Origin: a virus | Length of the DNA: 64,000 bases | IMG/VR virus record: IMGVR_UViG_3300035670_000114 | Location: 1-64,000 of that record | Strand: one strand, 5' to 3' | Shown: positions 41,471 to 49,856 of the stretch, one piece after another | Layout: each line of letters opens with the position of its first letter | Numbering within the stretch: the stretch's first letter is position 1 | The notes under the pieces: generated by a model | Told to the model about the DNA's origin: nothing | Databases searched by the model: none | What the model saw: only the letters and a program-made list of their open reading frames with translations | Program-made: the position numbers and the translations under genes

Positions 41471-41488
41471 CGGCACAATAATGTGCCG
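41471..41488 (+). promoter_or_regulatory. hairpin covering the terminase small subunit start codon
   Basis: CGGCACA pairs perfectly with TGTGCCG across ATAA, and the ATG at 41481-41483 straddles the loop and 3' arm. If 41481 is the start, the hairpin would restrict initiation. If GTG 41505 is the start, AATAAT here would act as a -10 box 24 nt upstream. Confidence 0.45.
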
Positions 41489-42119
41489 AAACTCGCTGTG
41501 CCAGGTGGAATGGAAGGAAGCCAAGCCCCCAAAGCGCACGCCTGGCCCGATCTATAACTTCAGGCGCGGCTACAACCTGTCGAGCTCAGGTAGGCACGAG
41601 ACCGCTGATCAGTACGCGGCCTTCCAGGTCTACCTGAAGCTCAACGGCAACAGAACCTTCATCGACACCGCCAAGCTCTCCGGCTACGACGACAGGACGA
41701 TCGCACGATGGTGCAAGACGTTCTGCTGGGAGTCACGCGCCGCCAGGTGGGACAGGGACCAAATGGCGATCGTCTGGAAAGAAGCCGAGGCCCTCAAGCG
41801 CAACGCACACAAGGAAGCCATCGTCGAGTTCCGCGACGCGGCACAGCGTCAGGCCGAGATGATGTCGAAGGTCTCCGAGGACCTCGTGGGCCTGCTCAGC
41901 AACCGCATCGAAAAGGCCATCGAGAAGAAGGAAGACATCCCCATGGGGATGGTCGCCGGACTCCTGAAGGCGGCCTCTAGCGTCTCCGAACAATCCCGTC
42001 AAGCTTGGGCCAACTCCCTGGGCGTGAACGAACTTCTGTCCGTCGTCGACTCCGACATCCAGCAGGTGCGGGTTGACGACGTCACCCACGACCCGTACGA
42101 ATTCGAGATCGAGGAATAA
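41481..42119 (+). CDS. terS: terminase small subunit
   Basis: A 212-residue protein immediately before the large subunit. An N-terminal Pro/Arg-rich region leads to a helix-turn-helix (FIDTAKLSGYDDRTIARWCKTFCWESRAARWD, about 55-90). A long helical oligomerisation core (95-160) and a C-terminal acidic peptide (VTHDPYEFEIEE) follow. This is the standard plan of phage TerS, which recognises the packaging site. The start is uncertain between ATG 41481 and GTG 41505. Confidence 0.78.
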   Translation: MCRNSLCQVEWKEAKPPKRTPGPIYNFRRGYNLSSSGRHETADQYAAFQVYLKLNGNRTFIDTAKLSGYDDRTIARWCKTFCWESRAARWDRDQMAIVWKEAEALKRNAHKEAIVEFRDAAQRQAEMMSKVSEDLVGLLSNRIEKAIEKKEDIPMGMVAGLLKAASSVSEQSRQAWANSLGVNELLSVVDSDIQQVRVDDVTHDPYEFEIEE

Positions 42120-42125
42120 CCATTC

Positions 42126-43655
42126 ATGGTCAGAAGAATTGGCGACGACTTCCTGGGTCACGCCGCCAGTCAACTCGATCTCGTCCGAGAGGCCAAGGCC
42201 AAGAGGGAGTACGAAAGCGAGAACGGCAAGGAGGTCATCTTCCACCGGTTCATCAAGCAGATCAACCCCAACTACCGCTTCTACAGGTTCCACGGCGAGC
42301 TCGTCAAGCAACTGCAGCTCGTCATCAGTGGCCAATGCAAGAGGCTCATCGTCAGCACGCACCCCAGGATCGGCAAGAGCCTGCTCTCCTCTAAGCTCCT
42401 GCCTGCCGCCTACCTGCTCGCGCATCCAGAGCGCTACGTCGCCATCTGCTCCTACAGCGCCGAGCTGGCCGAGGGCTTTTCCAAGGACGCCAGAGAATAC
42501 TACGAGCAGGCCGGCGGCCGACTGGACCCCAGCAGCAAATCCGTCAACCAGTGGGGCACAACTGGCGGCGGCGGCTGCTGGGCGGCAGGCATCGGTGGCT
42601 CCGTGGTGGGCCGCTCAGCAAGCCTGATCATCGCCGACGACACCATCAAGGGCAGACAGGAGGCCGACAGCGAGGCCGCCATGGACAAGCTCTGGGGCTT
42701 CTACCAGGGCTCTCTCTATACCCGCCTCGAACCCGGGGGCGCCGTCGTGGTGGTGGCCACCCGCTGGACCGAGCTCGACCTGACCGGTCGCCTGCTGGAG
42801 TTGGAGGCCTCCGTCCCCGAAAGCCAGCGAGAAAACTGGACAATCATCGACTGGCCGGCAATCAGCGAGGACTCCGGCGATCGACCACCACTGCCGCAGC
42901 ACTGCAACATCGTCAAAGACTGGCGAGAGGAACCCGGCCTGCCGCTGTGCCCTCAACGCTATGGCGTCGAAGACCTGGAGCGGATCCGTCACGTCGTCGG
43001 CGTCAGGGAGTGGTCGTCACAATACCAGCAACGGCCGGCGCCAATCGGCGGCAACATGTTCAACCCCGAGTGGTGGCAATACTACGAGTCGAGGGATACC
43101 CTGCCGACCATGGATCGCGTCATCATGAGCGTCGACTGCACCTTCACCGACAACAATGATTCCGACTACGTGGTAGCAACCGTCGTCGGGCAGTGCGCGA
43201 CGAAGTTCTACGTCATCGACATGCTGCGCCGCAAGACCGACATCGTCGGCACCATCTCGATGATCATCTCGATGCTGCAGGAGCACTCCATCGACGGCAC
43301 CATCATCGAGTTGGCCGCCAACGGATACGCCGTCTACCAGATGATGAAGACTCGCATCCCCGGCCTGATCGGCTACAAGACCGGCAACAGGCGCAAGGAC
43401 GACCCCAGTCGCTTGGCAGCTATCGTGCCGTTAGTTGAAGCTGGCGACGTCTACCTGCCAGAAAACGTGTCCTGGCTCGACACATTCATCAACGAATTCA
43501 GCCTCTTCCCGGCGGCCAGGAACGACGACATTTGCGACAGCATCTCCATGGCAATCAACTACATGAGTCAGCGCACTCCGCCACAAATTACTCCCGTACA
43601 CTGGGGGCGCTCGTCCGCGCTTCCGAGCCCAGTGGAGCGCAACATGCCCTGGTAA
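42126..43655 (+). CDS. terL: terminase large subunit
   Basis: A 509-residue packaging motor. The ATPase has Walker A STHPRIGKS (K84) and Walker B SLIIADD (D171-D172), with a coupling motif near VVVVATRW. The nuclease domain begins at MSVDCTF (D337), with a later acidic cluster around IIELAANG and NDDICDS. It pumps DNA through the portal and cuts at headful or cohesive sites. Portal is not adjacent but about 6.7 kb downstream, which is unusual. Confidence 0.95.
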   Translation: MVRRIGDDFLGHAASQLDLVREAKAKREYESENGKEVIFHRFIKQINPNYRFYRFHGELVKQLQLVISGQCKRLIVSTHPRIGKSLLSSKLLPAAYLLAHPERYVAICSYSAELAEGFSKDAREYYEQAGGRLDPSSKSVNQWGTTGGGGCWAAGIGGSVVGRSASLIIADDTIKGRQEADSEAAMDKLWGFYQGSLYTRLEPGGAVVVVATRWTELDLTGRLLELEASVPESQRENWTIIDWPAISEDSGDRPPLPQHCNIVKDWREEPGLPLCPQRYGVEDLERIRHVVGVREWSSQYQQRPAPIGGNMFNPEWWQYYESRDTLPTMDRVIMSVDCTFTDNNDSDYVVATVVGQCATKFYVIDMLRRKTDIVGTISMIISMLQEHSIDGTIIELAANGYAVYQMMKTRIPGLIGYKTGNRRKDDPSRLAAIVPLVEAGDVYLPENVSWLDTFINEFSLFPAARNDDICDSISMAINYMSQRTPPQITPVHWGRSSALPSPVERNMPW

Positions 43656-43656
43656 G

Positions 43657-44295
43657 ATGAGACGGATCACGAAATTCCAGCTCACACCCGAGCAACGGGA
43701 TCTCGCGGAGCGCAACATGGATCTAGCCAGGCACCAAGCCTGGATCTACAAGCGCAAAACCGGCATCGAGTACAAGGTGCTCGAAAGCGAAGCCTTCCTG
43801 GGCCTTTGCCAGGCTGCCGCCAAGTACGACATCAATCGCCTGCACGAGCAAACTGGCCAACCTCTCAAGTTCTCGTCCCTGGCGGTCCCCTATATCAGGG
43901 GCAGTATCCTGCATTACATCAGGGACAAGACGTACGCCATGCGTCTGACCTACGAAACCAGGGACATCTGGACGCGAGGCAAGCGCTACCTATATGCCGG
44001 CTTCACCGACCTGGAGGTCTGTGAGCTCCTTGGCATCGAGCTGTCGAAGTGGCAGGAGGCCAAGTCTGCCTGCTCGGGTCCTCCCCTTGAGCTCGCCGAC
44101 CACGCCACGCCCTCCGAGCCCCTTGAGCCCGACGAGGTCGACAACCTGACCATCTTCCGTCAGGATGCCGCCGAACTCCTCTCCAAGCTGACGCCAGCCA
44201 CGCGGCAGCGCCTGGATCGCTTCATGGAGGCCCGGGCCAGTGACGTGCCCAAGACCGTCATCAACGAGTTGCGGCAACTGGTCTTCGGGGGCTAG
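43657..44295 (+). CDS. second sigma-like factor (region 2 containing)
   Basis: A 212-residue protein starting 1 nt after terL. Region 2 is visible: ERNMDLARHQAWIYKRKTG (about 18-36), SEAFLGLCQAAAKYDINR (44-61), then FSSLAVPYIRGSILHYIRDK (72-91). A possible short region 3 and a degenerate C-terminal helix pair (TRQRLDRFMEARASDVPKTVINELRQL) stand where region 4 would be. It resembles group 3 or SigF-like factors more than the first sigma factor. Its linkage to packaging genes makes a late-transcription role attractive. Confidence 0.75.
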   Translation: MRRITKFQLTPEQRDLAERNMDLARHQAWIYKRKTGIEYKVLESEAFLGLCQAAAKYDINRLHEQTGQPLKFSSLAVPYIRGSILHYIRDKTYAMRLTYETRDIWTRGKRYLYAGFTDLEVCELLGIELSKWQEAKSACSGPPLELADHATPSEPLEPDEVDNLTIFRQDAAELLSKLTPATRQRLDRFMEARASDVPKTVINELRQLVFGG

Positions 44296-44298
44296 ACT
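44290..44298 (+). promoter_or_regulatory. extended -10 promoter variant GGCTAGACT
   Basis: Overlaps the stop of the sigma-like gene and ends 21 nt before the primase TTG 44320. Confidence 0.45.
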
Positions 44299-44319
44299 GC
44301 GGCCAGTCGCCCAAACCGA

Positions 44320-45903
44320 TTGGCAATCAGGGACAGCACCGTTGAGCAGGTGCGCCAGGTGCCCGTCACGCAGGTACTCAAAAACGAAGGCATCGAGATG
44401 AAGCGTGTCGGCCGCGAGGCCGTCACCTTGTGTCCCTGGCACAACGACTCCAACCCATCTCTGACGCTCAACGACGACAAGAATATCTGCTTCTGCTTCG
44501 CCTGCGGCGGCGGCAGTGACGCCATCGCCTACATCCAGCAATATCACAGCCTCAGCTTTTCTGATGCCGTCGCACGCATCGCCGAGAAGAACGGCATCGA
44601 CGTCCTGTTCGACGACCTCGATCCCGCCGAAGCCCTGCGGGCCGCCGAAGAGCGCCGCAGGCGACAGGAGGCCATCGACAAGCAGCAGGACGCCTTCCGA
44701 AGCGGCATACAGTCGAGGCACGGTATCGACGCCCGCGCCTGGCTGCTTTCTCGCGGCATCAGACCCGAAACCTGCCGAGAATTCGGCATCGGTTGGGCCC
44801 GGGACGGCCGCTTTGCCCGCCGCGTCACGGTGCCAATCCATGACCACAGGGGCTCCCTGGTCGGCTTCACCGGCAGGACAATCGACGACGTCACCGACGA
44901 AAACAGGAAGTACGTCAACTCGTCATCGAGCGACCTCTTCCAGAAGGGCGCACTCGTCTACAACGAACACAAGGCAATCCGCGCCGCCAGGTCAAACGGC
45001 TTCCTGGTGTTCGTCGAGGGTCACTTCGACGTCATTCAGATGTGGCAGTACGGGATACCGAACACCGTTGCCATCCAGGGCACCGCAGCGCCCATGCTGC
45101 AGTCCATCAAGAGGTTGTCGAGGTACTGCAAGCGCTTTGTGCTCTGCTACGACGGCGACAGCGGCGGCCGAAAGGCCATCCAGAACTTCGTGGACGTCTG
45201 CGGCCTAATGGCCTGTAAGGGTGAAGTCAGCATCACGGTTGCCAGCCTTCCTGAAGGCAGCGACCCCGACGACTGCATCAGAAACAACGTCGACCTGCAC
45301 GGCATCATCGAGTCGGCTCCGCAGTGGCTCGACTGGCAGATCGACAACTGGCTGAATGAAGTCGACAGGTCCGACACCCACCGCTTCTCGCAGATCGAGA
45401 CCGCCATCCGCAAGCTCGTCGAGTCGATCACGTCCCCGGCCCTCCGGCAGCACTACATCGACAAGGCCTCCAAGGTGCTCACCGACAACCAGAAGTCGGC
45501 CGTCAGGCTGGCCCAGAAGTGGCGCCAGGACCTGCCAGCCATTCGCGTGTCGGCGCAATGGGAAAAGCCGGATCCGGCGTGGACCCGCCACCAGGTGGAG
45601 AAGCGTGCAATTCGCGCCTACATCCACGTCCCCGAGTGCCGCGAGAGGCTGGCGCCCCTGATGCATCACCTGCAGACGCCCTCCTTCTCGTGGCTGTGGG
45701 GTCGCATCCAAGAGCTCGAACGGCTCACCGAAAACCTCGACTCGCACTTACTTATGTCGGTGTTGGTCGTGGCAGAGCCGCAGTACCTCAGGACCCTGCG
45801 CCCGATTGTCGTGCCAACCATTGAGGTCTCGATGGACGACGGAACCTACTCCCATATCGAGCGTACAATGTCAAGCACGCTTGCGATGGACCTTCGACTG
45901 TGA
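44320..45903 (+). CDS. DnaG-type DNA primase
   Basis: A 527-residue protein from TTG 44320. A CHC2 zinc finger is present (C38, H41, C59, C62). A catalytic core follows with RRVTVPIHDHRGSLVGFTGR, and a TOPRIM domain with E233 in VEGHFD and D278-G-D280 in CYDGD. The C-terminal 150 residues are helical and divergent, likely for helicase contact. It synthesises RNA primers and would pair with the DnaB-type helicase. The next gene overlaps by GTGA. Confidence 0.9.
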   Translation: MAIRDSTVEQVRQVPVTQVLKNEGIEMKRVGREAVTLCPWHNDSNPSLTLNDDKNICFCFACGGGSDAIAYIQQYHSLSFSDAVARIAEKNGIDVLFDDLDPAEALRAAEERRRRQEAIDKQQDAFRSGIQSRHGIDARAWLLSRGIRPETCREFGIGWARDGRFARRVTVPIHDHRGSLVGFTGRTIDDVTDENRKYVNSSSSDLFQKGALVYNEHKAIRAARSNGFLVFVEGHFDVIQMWQYGIPNTVAIQGTAAPMLQSIKRLSRYCKRFVLCYDGDSGGRKAIQNFVDVCGLMACKGEVSITVASLPEGSDPDDCIRNNVDLHGIIESAPQWLDWQIDNWLNEVDRSDTHRFSQIETAIRKLVESITSPALRQHYIDKASKVLTDNQKSAVRLAQKWRQDLPAIRVSAQWEKPDPAWTRHQVEKRAIRAYIHVPECRERLAPLMHHLQTPSFSWLWGRIQELERLTENLDSHLLMSVLVVAEPQYLRTLRPIVVPTIEVSMDDGTYSHIERTMSSTLAMDLRL

Positions 45904-46118
45904 CGCCCTTCTACGTCATTCACGTCATCCCCGACTGCCCCTGGTGTACTAGGGCTAAGGCGCTACTGGAGGCCTACTCGCTGGACTACTCGACGACCTC
46001 CGAGCCCTGCGACGAGTGGCCGACTTGGCCGGCAATCTACCTTACCACCGAAAACACCAAGGAGCTAATCGGCGGCTATGACCAACTGTGCTCCCACCTG
46101 TCGTCGCGGAACGCTTGA
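45900..46118 (+). CDS. glutaredoxin
   Basis: A 72-residue thioredoxin-fold protein from GTG 45900 with the redox motif C13-P-W-C16 directly after the first strand, a TWPAIYL cis-Pro region and a GGYDQL end, all typical of glutaredoxin. It would supply electrons to the ribonucleotide reductase encoded 0.9 kb downstream. Confidence 0.88.
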   Translation: MTPFYVIHVIPDCPWCTRAKALLEAYSLDYSTTSEPCDEWPTWPAIYLTTENTKELIGGYDQLCSHLSSRNA

Positions 46119-46254
46119 GTCCTACCAGGACGCCGTCGACAGCCTGACGATGTTCGCGGCATCGCATCCCGAGTGGCGCCGCCCACTGGAGGACATCGTC
46201 CTCTACGTCGAAACTCTTCGACCTGGCGCAATCCTTCACGAACCAGGCCTCTAG
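46078..46254 (+). CDS. 58-residue hypothetical protein
   Basis: An open frame from ATG 46078, overlapping the end of the glutaredoxin gene, to TAG 46252-46254. The core (SYQDAVDSLTMFAASHPEWRRPLEDIVLYVETLRPG) reads as a credible amphipathic helical pair. It fills what would otherwise be a 180-bp gap before the next promoter. No family recognised. Confidence 0.5.
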   Translation: MTNCAPTCRRGTLESYQDAVDSLTMFAASHPEWRRPLEDIVLYVETLRPGAILHEPGL

Positions 46255-46267
46255 CAAAGGCACCCTA

Positions 46268-46276
46268 TGCTACTGT
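46268..46276 (+). promoter_or_regulatory. extended -10 promoter TGCTACTGT
   Basis: Ends 21 nt before ATG 46298, supporting that start over the GTG at 46283. Confidence 0.5.
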
Positions 46277-46297
46277 GCTCGGGTGCCGGATTCTTTT

Positions 46298-46558
46298 ATG
46301 ATCGACCCGATGAGCCTGAGCCTCGCTCAAAAGTTTGAGCTTGAGCGTTCGCTGCGAGCCATTGACGAGGCCAGGGACATCGAGGAGCTCCGCCGCTTGG
46401 CGAAACAGCTCGCTCATTCCTGGTTCTCCCAGAAGGCAGCCACTCAGTGGATGATGAAGCAAACGCTTGGAGCACCTCCAACCGTCTGCGCAAGTGCTAC
46501 CATGACGACTGCCACCCACCCTCATTCAAATGAAGCAGACCACCAAGAAGACGCTTAA
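46298..46558 (+). CDS. small helical protein of cyanobacterial/cyanophage type
   Basis: An 86-residue protein from ATG 46298. Two helices (LSLAQKFELERSLRAIDEARDIEELRRLAKQLAHSWFSQKAATQWMMKQ) precede a disordered tail. Proteins with this LAKQL-x6-Q-KAAT-x-W pattern are, to my recollection, widespread in cyanobacteria and their phages. The length and helical hairpin loosely recall NblA, but the known NblA signature is not evident, so no function is assigned. Confidence 0.6.
   Translation: MIDPMSLSLAQKFELERSLRAIDEARDIEELRRLAKQLAHSWFSQKAATQWMMKQTLGAPPTVCASATMTTATHPHSNEADHQEDA
46495..46503 (+). promoter_or_regulatory. extended -10 promoter TGCTACCAT
   Basis: Inside the previous gene and 26 nt before ATG 46530. 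Confidence 0.4.
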
Positions 46559-46667
46559 CGGTGCCTCCGTCCAGATCTCGCCTGGTCGCAAGAAGACCCG
46601 CCAAGGTAACGGCCTCAACTCGAAGCCACGTGGCACCCGCAAGCTAAAGGTGGGGCAAGGTGGCTGA
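46530..46667 (+). CDS. 45-residue highly basic protein
   Basis: A frame from ATG 46530 to TGA 46665-46667, overlapping the genes on both sides. The product carries about 13 Lys/Arg in 45 residues (SPGRKKTRQGNG, KPRGTRKLKVGQGG), a style seen in small cyanophage proteins of unknown function. A promoter element at the standard distance supports it. It may bind nucleic acid. Confidence 0.55.
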   Translation: MKQTTKKTLNGASVQISPGRKKTRQGNGLNSKPRGTRKLKVGQGG

Positions 46668-46959
46668 GGTCGTTACGTCGCAACAAGTCCACCGATCAAC
46701 TTCAGTTCTCCTGAGGATGTTTGAGGAGCTTCGTTACGACGAAGCATGCCTCTTTTTGCACAATCTGCATACCCATCACCTCGAAGAGTGGCTTCAGGTC
46801 AAGAGAATCCTTCTTGACATGAGGCTGAGAACGAGCCCAACACTCATTGCGACCCTGATCGACTGCTCCTCCAGGAAGGACCTGTCCTCCTGCGATCCGG
46901 TCGTGCCGGGTCTTTTCCTCTACTCCAGAGACCGCGAACCAGGCGAGCTGCTGGATTGA
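46660..46959 (+). CDS. helical hypothetical protein
   Basis: A 99-residue protein from GTG 46660, overlapping the preceding small gene by 8 nt. It is largely alpha-helical (STSVLLRMFEELRYDEACLFLHNLHTHHLEEWLQVKRIL) with His-rich segments. No family recognised. It precedes the reductase gene by 19 nt and may be co-transcribed with it. Confidence 0.5.
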   Translation: MAEVVTSQQVHRSTSVLLRMFEELRYDEACLFLHNLHTHHLEEWLQVKRILLDMRLRTSPTLIATLIDCSSRKDLSSCDPVVPGLFLYSRDREPGELLD

Positions 46960-46978
46960 TCTTATCCCTCCATACCTA

Positions 46979-49354
46979 ATGTCTGAATTTCGCGATTCGG
47001 CCCCTTCCGCGTCCGCTGTTTTTTACAGAAGCTACTCCCGCCGGAGGCCCGACGGCCGTCGTGAGTCCTTCTCGGAAGCCGTCACCAGGACGGTCACCGA
47101 CCTCGCCCAAATTGGCGGCCTGAGCCAGGAGCAGTTCAACCTCTGCCTCGACATGGCGCTGAATCAGCACACGCTGCCCAGCGGTCGTGCCATGTGGGTC
47201 GCCGGCACCGAGTGGAGCAAGAAGCCGCAAAACTTCCCCGGCTACTACAACTGTTGCTCACTCCAGGTCGGCGACCCCTCGATCTTCGGCCTGCTAATGG
47301 AGCTGGCCATGATGGGTGTCGGCACCGGCGCCGTCCTGGAGCAACATGTCGTCGACAAGTTGCCGATCGTCACGGCCTCCATCAACGTCGTCAACGTCTT
47401 CGAGAATCCCGGCAAGTCCGGCGGCCAGGAGCTCACCACCCTGACGCTGGAGCGCGACGACGCCGACGAGGCCGCCCTGCGCCTGACCGTCGGCGACTCG
47501 CGGGAGGGCTGGGCCAGTGCCTACCAATACCTGATCCAACTGGCCTACCGTAACCTCTACGACCCCGATCTGTTTTCCAAGGAGGTCTACGACTTTGCGT
47601 CTGCCAGCAACAAGCTTGACGTCATCCTTGACCTCACACAGGTTCGCCAGGCCGGCGAAAGACTCAAGGGCTTCGGTGGCGTCGCAAACCCCGTCAGACT
47701 GAGGGCCTCCCTGGAAAACGCAGCCAAGCTGCTGTCCAAGGCCCGGGGGCGCCGCCTCGCACCGATTGAGTGTTGCCTGTTGATCGACGAGGCCGCTAGT
47801 GCCGTGGTTGCCGGAAACGTGCGTCGCTCGGCGGGCATGAAGCAGTTCTCGTCTGACGACGTCGAGGCCGCATCCGCCAAGGAGGGCCTCTACCGCCAGT
47901 CGGAAGACGGCTCGTGGTCCGTCGACCCGGAGCGCGAGGCCCTGCGGATGTCCAACCACACCCTCTGCTTCCACCGCAAGCCAACCCTGGACGAGGTCAC
48001 GGCGTCCGTCACCAAGCAGTTCTACAGCGGCGAAGGCGCCATTCAGTATGTCCCCGAGGCCATCGCTCGCGCCAACGCCGACCTGCTGACGACCCCTCGC
48101 CTGAAGCAGCGTTTCCTCGACACCTACGTCACCGCAGGCCCCTACCTCGCCCGCGAGCTGCTGTGCGACCTGGCCATGGCTGCAGGCCTGCCGTCCGACG
48201 AGCGCATCCTGGATCACCGCATCTCGCGCTACGGCCTCAACCCCTGTGGCGAGATCCTGATTCGCGACAACCTCTGCAACCTGGCGGAAGTCAACGTCAA
48301 CACAATCGACCCCAGCAACGTCTCCCTGCAGCGGCGTGCCTTCTATGCCGCCGGCCTGCAGGTTGCCTCCCTCCTGCAGCACAAGTTCGTACCCGAGCCA
48401 CTGGCCTACAGCAGGCGCGTCGACCCGATCGTCGGCGTCGGCCTGACTGGCGGCTTTGACTTCATGGTCCACGCCCTTGGCGCCGACTGGCTGGAGTGGA
48501 TGATGCGCGGTCGCCCGACCGGGGCCCGTTATCGTCGCTACACGGACGTCGAGCGCGACTTCCTCGTGGCCTGGAGGAACTACGCCGAGGCCGGCGTCAA
48601 GGACTACTGCCGCGAACACGGCATCGAGGCACCCAACCGCTTCACCGACCTCCAGCCCAGTGGCTCCAAGAGCCTGCTGACCGGCGCCTCTCCTGGCTGG
48701 CATCCGCCGAAGGCTCAGCGATTCATTCGCCGCATCACCTTTGGCCGCAACGATCCGTTGGTGGCCGCCCTGCGCGACTACGGCTACTCCGTCATTCCCG
48801 CCCAGAGCGCTCGCGACGAGAGCGGTAACCTGCTCGACGACATCGCGGATCCCCGGGTCACCGAGGTGCTGGTCGAGATCCCAACCGAGGTCAGTTGGGC
48901 GAACCTGCCTGGCTGCGATCAGCACGACCTGTCTCGCCTGCCGGTCGAGGCCCAGTGGGGCTTCTACATGCAGTTCCAGAACCACTACACCACCCACAAC
49001 ACGTCCGCCACAATCGAATTCCGGCAAGACGAGATCCCGGCGCTTTCGCGTCTGATCTACGACAACATCCAAGCTGACGGCGGCTACATCTCGGCCGCTC
49101 TGCTCGCCCGATTCGACGCCAACGAGACGTTCCCTCGCCTCCCCTTTGAGCCAATCTCGAAGCAGACCTACGACTCCATGATGCTCCAGATCAAGGCGTA
49201 TCGCTCGACGCTGGCGCCAGGCACCACCGTGCTTGACCTACTGGAGCAATACGACCACCCCGATCACATCCTGGCTCCGCAAGATTCGGCCTGCGCCTCT
49301 GCAGCCTGCATCGCTCGGGCCGACAAGGACGAATCACTGGGCATCGGCGCCTGA
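46979..49354 (+). CDS. nrdJ: class II (B12-dependent) ribonucleotide reductase
   Basis: A 791-residue monomeric ribonucleoside-triphosphate reductase. Visible features are YYNCCSLQV (C92/C93, one being the substrate-side redox cysteine), the PCGEI active-site motif (C423, E425) in GLNPCGEILI, and a C-terminal redox pair in DSACASAAC. There is no partner small subunit or radical-activase gene, consistent with an adenosylcobalamin enzyme. It makes dNTPs for phage DNA and is common in cyanobacteria and their phages. It is closed by a strong terminator. Confidence 0.93.
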   Translation: MSEFRDSAPSASAVFYRSYSRRRPDGRRESFSEAVTRTVTDLAQIGGLSQEQFNLCLDMALNQHTLPSGRAMWVAGTEWSKKPQNFPGYYNCCSLQVGDPSIFGLLMELAMMGVGTGAVLEQHVVDKLPIVTASINVVNVFENPGKSGGQELTTLTLERDDADEAALRLTVGDSREGWASAYQYLIQLAYRNLYDPDLFSKEVYDFASASNKLDVILDLTQVRQAGERLKGFGGVANPVRLRASLENAAKLLSKARGRRLAPIECCLLIDEAASAVVAGNVRRSAGMKQFSSDDVEAASAKEGLYRQSEDGSWSVDPEREALRMSNHTLCFHRKPTLDEVTASVTKQFYSGEGAIQYVPEAIARANADLLTTPRLKQRFLDTYVTAGPYLARELLCDLAMAAGLPSDERILDHRISRYGLNPCGEILIRDNLCNLAEVNVNTIDPSNVSLQRRAFYAAGLQVASLLQHKFVPEPLAYSRRVDPIVGVGLTGGFDFMVHALGADWLEWMMRGRPTGARYRRYTDVERDFLVAWRNYAEAGVKDYCREHGIEAPNRFTDLQPSGSKSLLTGASPGWHPPKAQRFIRRITFGRNDPLVAALRDYGYSVIPAQSARDESGNLLDDIADPRVTEVLVEIPTEVSWANLPGCDQHDLSRLPVEAQWGFYMQFQNHYTTHNTSATIEFRQDEIPALSRLIYDNIQADGGYISAALLARFDANETFPRLPFEPISKQTYDSMMLQIKAYRSTLAPGTTVLDLLEQYDHPDHILAPQDSACASAACIARADKDESLGIGA

Positions 49355-49371
49355 CGCCCGCCGCAACTCCT

Positions 49372-49400
49372 GGCCACCTCTCCGGGGTGGCCTTTGTTTT
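49372..49400 (+). terminator. intrinsic terminator after nrdJ
   Basis: GGCCACC pairs with GGTGGCC across seven bases, followed by TTTGTTTT. Confidence 0.85.
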
Positions 49401-49436
49401 GGCCCCTAAACTTTCCACTGGGACTCGTAACTCGCC

Positions 49437-49856
49437 ATGCCAAGGAAGGAGCGCGAATACCGCGCCGAGTCGCACGACCACTACTGCCACGAGGTCCGCG
49501 AAAGGCTCTACCACTGGGAGCGCGACTGCATGGGCATGTATCTTTGCCACAAGGTCGAATTCAGGGAGAGGATCCTACTGATCGAAAGGATTCAATCCTC
49601 CTGGAATCGCCTGGCAAAGGCCCGCAAGCTTCACACCGGCACCGGCTTCTACCTGAACAAGGAGCAGTATGACGCCGCCGTGGAGAAGATGCTAGAGTCT
49701 GGGGCGAATCAGTCAACAGACGGCCATGCTTCTCTCGGACCAGCAGATCGCGCAAAGGGCAGCGGGGGGGATGATAACCCCGTGGGTGCCGAGTCTGATC
49801 CGCCAAGTAGAAGACCCTACAGGCCAATGCTGCAAGGTCTTAAGCTACGGTCTTAG
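49437..49856 (+). CDS. hypothetical protein overlapping dCTP deaminase
   Basis: A 139-residue frame. The first 96 residues are a plausible charged helical protein (RAESHDHYCHEVRERLYHWERDCMG, FRERILLIERIQSSWNRLAKARKL). The last 43 overlap the dCTP deaminase gene in another frame for 131 nt and look disordered (Gly/Ser/Arg/Pro), so the true end may simply be unconstrained. No SD or promoter is obvious. No family recognised. Confidence 0.5.
   Translation: MPRKEREYRAESHDHYCHEVRERLYHWERDCMGMYLCHKVEFRERILLIERIQSSWNRLAKARKLHTGTGFYLNKEQYDAAVEKMLESGANQSTDGHASLGPADRAKGSGGDDNPVGAESDPPSRRPYRPMLQGLKLRS
49690..49698 (+). promoter_or_regulatory. extended -10 promoter TGCTAGAGT
   Basis: Inside the preceding frame, 27 nt before the dCTP deaminase ATG. 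Confidence 0.45.

Noticed and set aside
46298-46558. Assignment of the small helical protein as NblA
   Set aside because: Size and helices are similar, but the characteristic NblA motif is not evident; naming it would overstate the evidence.
47294-49072. Long minus-strand frame opposite nrdJ
   Set aside because: Antisense to a clearly real reductase; composition is Val/Gly/Asp-rich as expected for the complement of C-ending codons.
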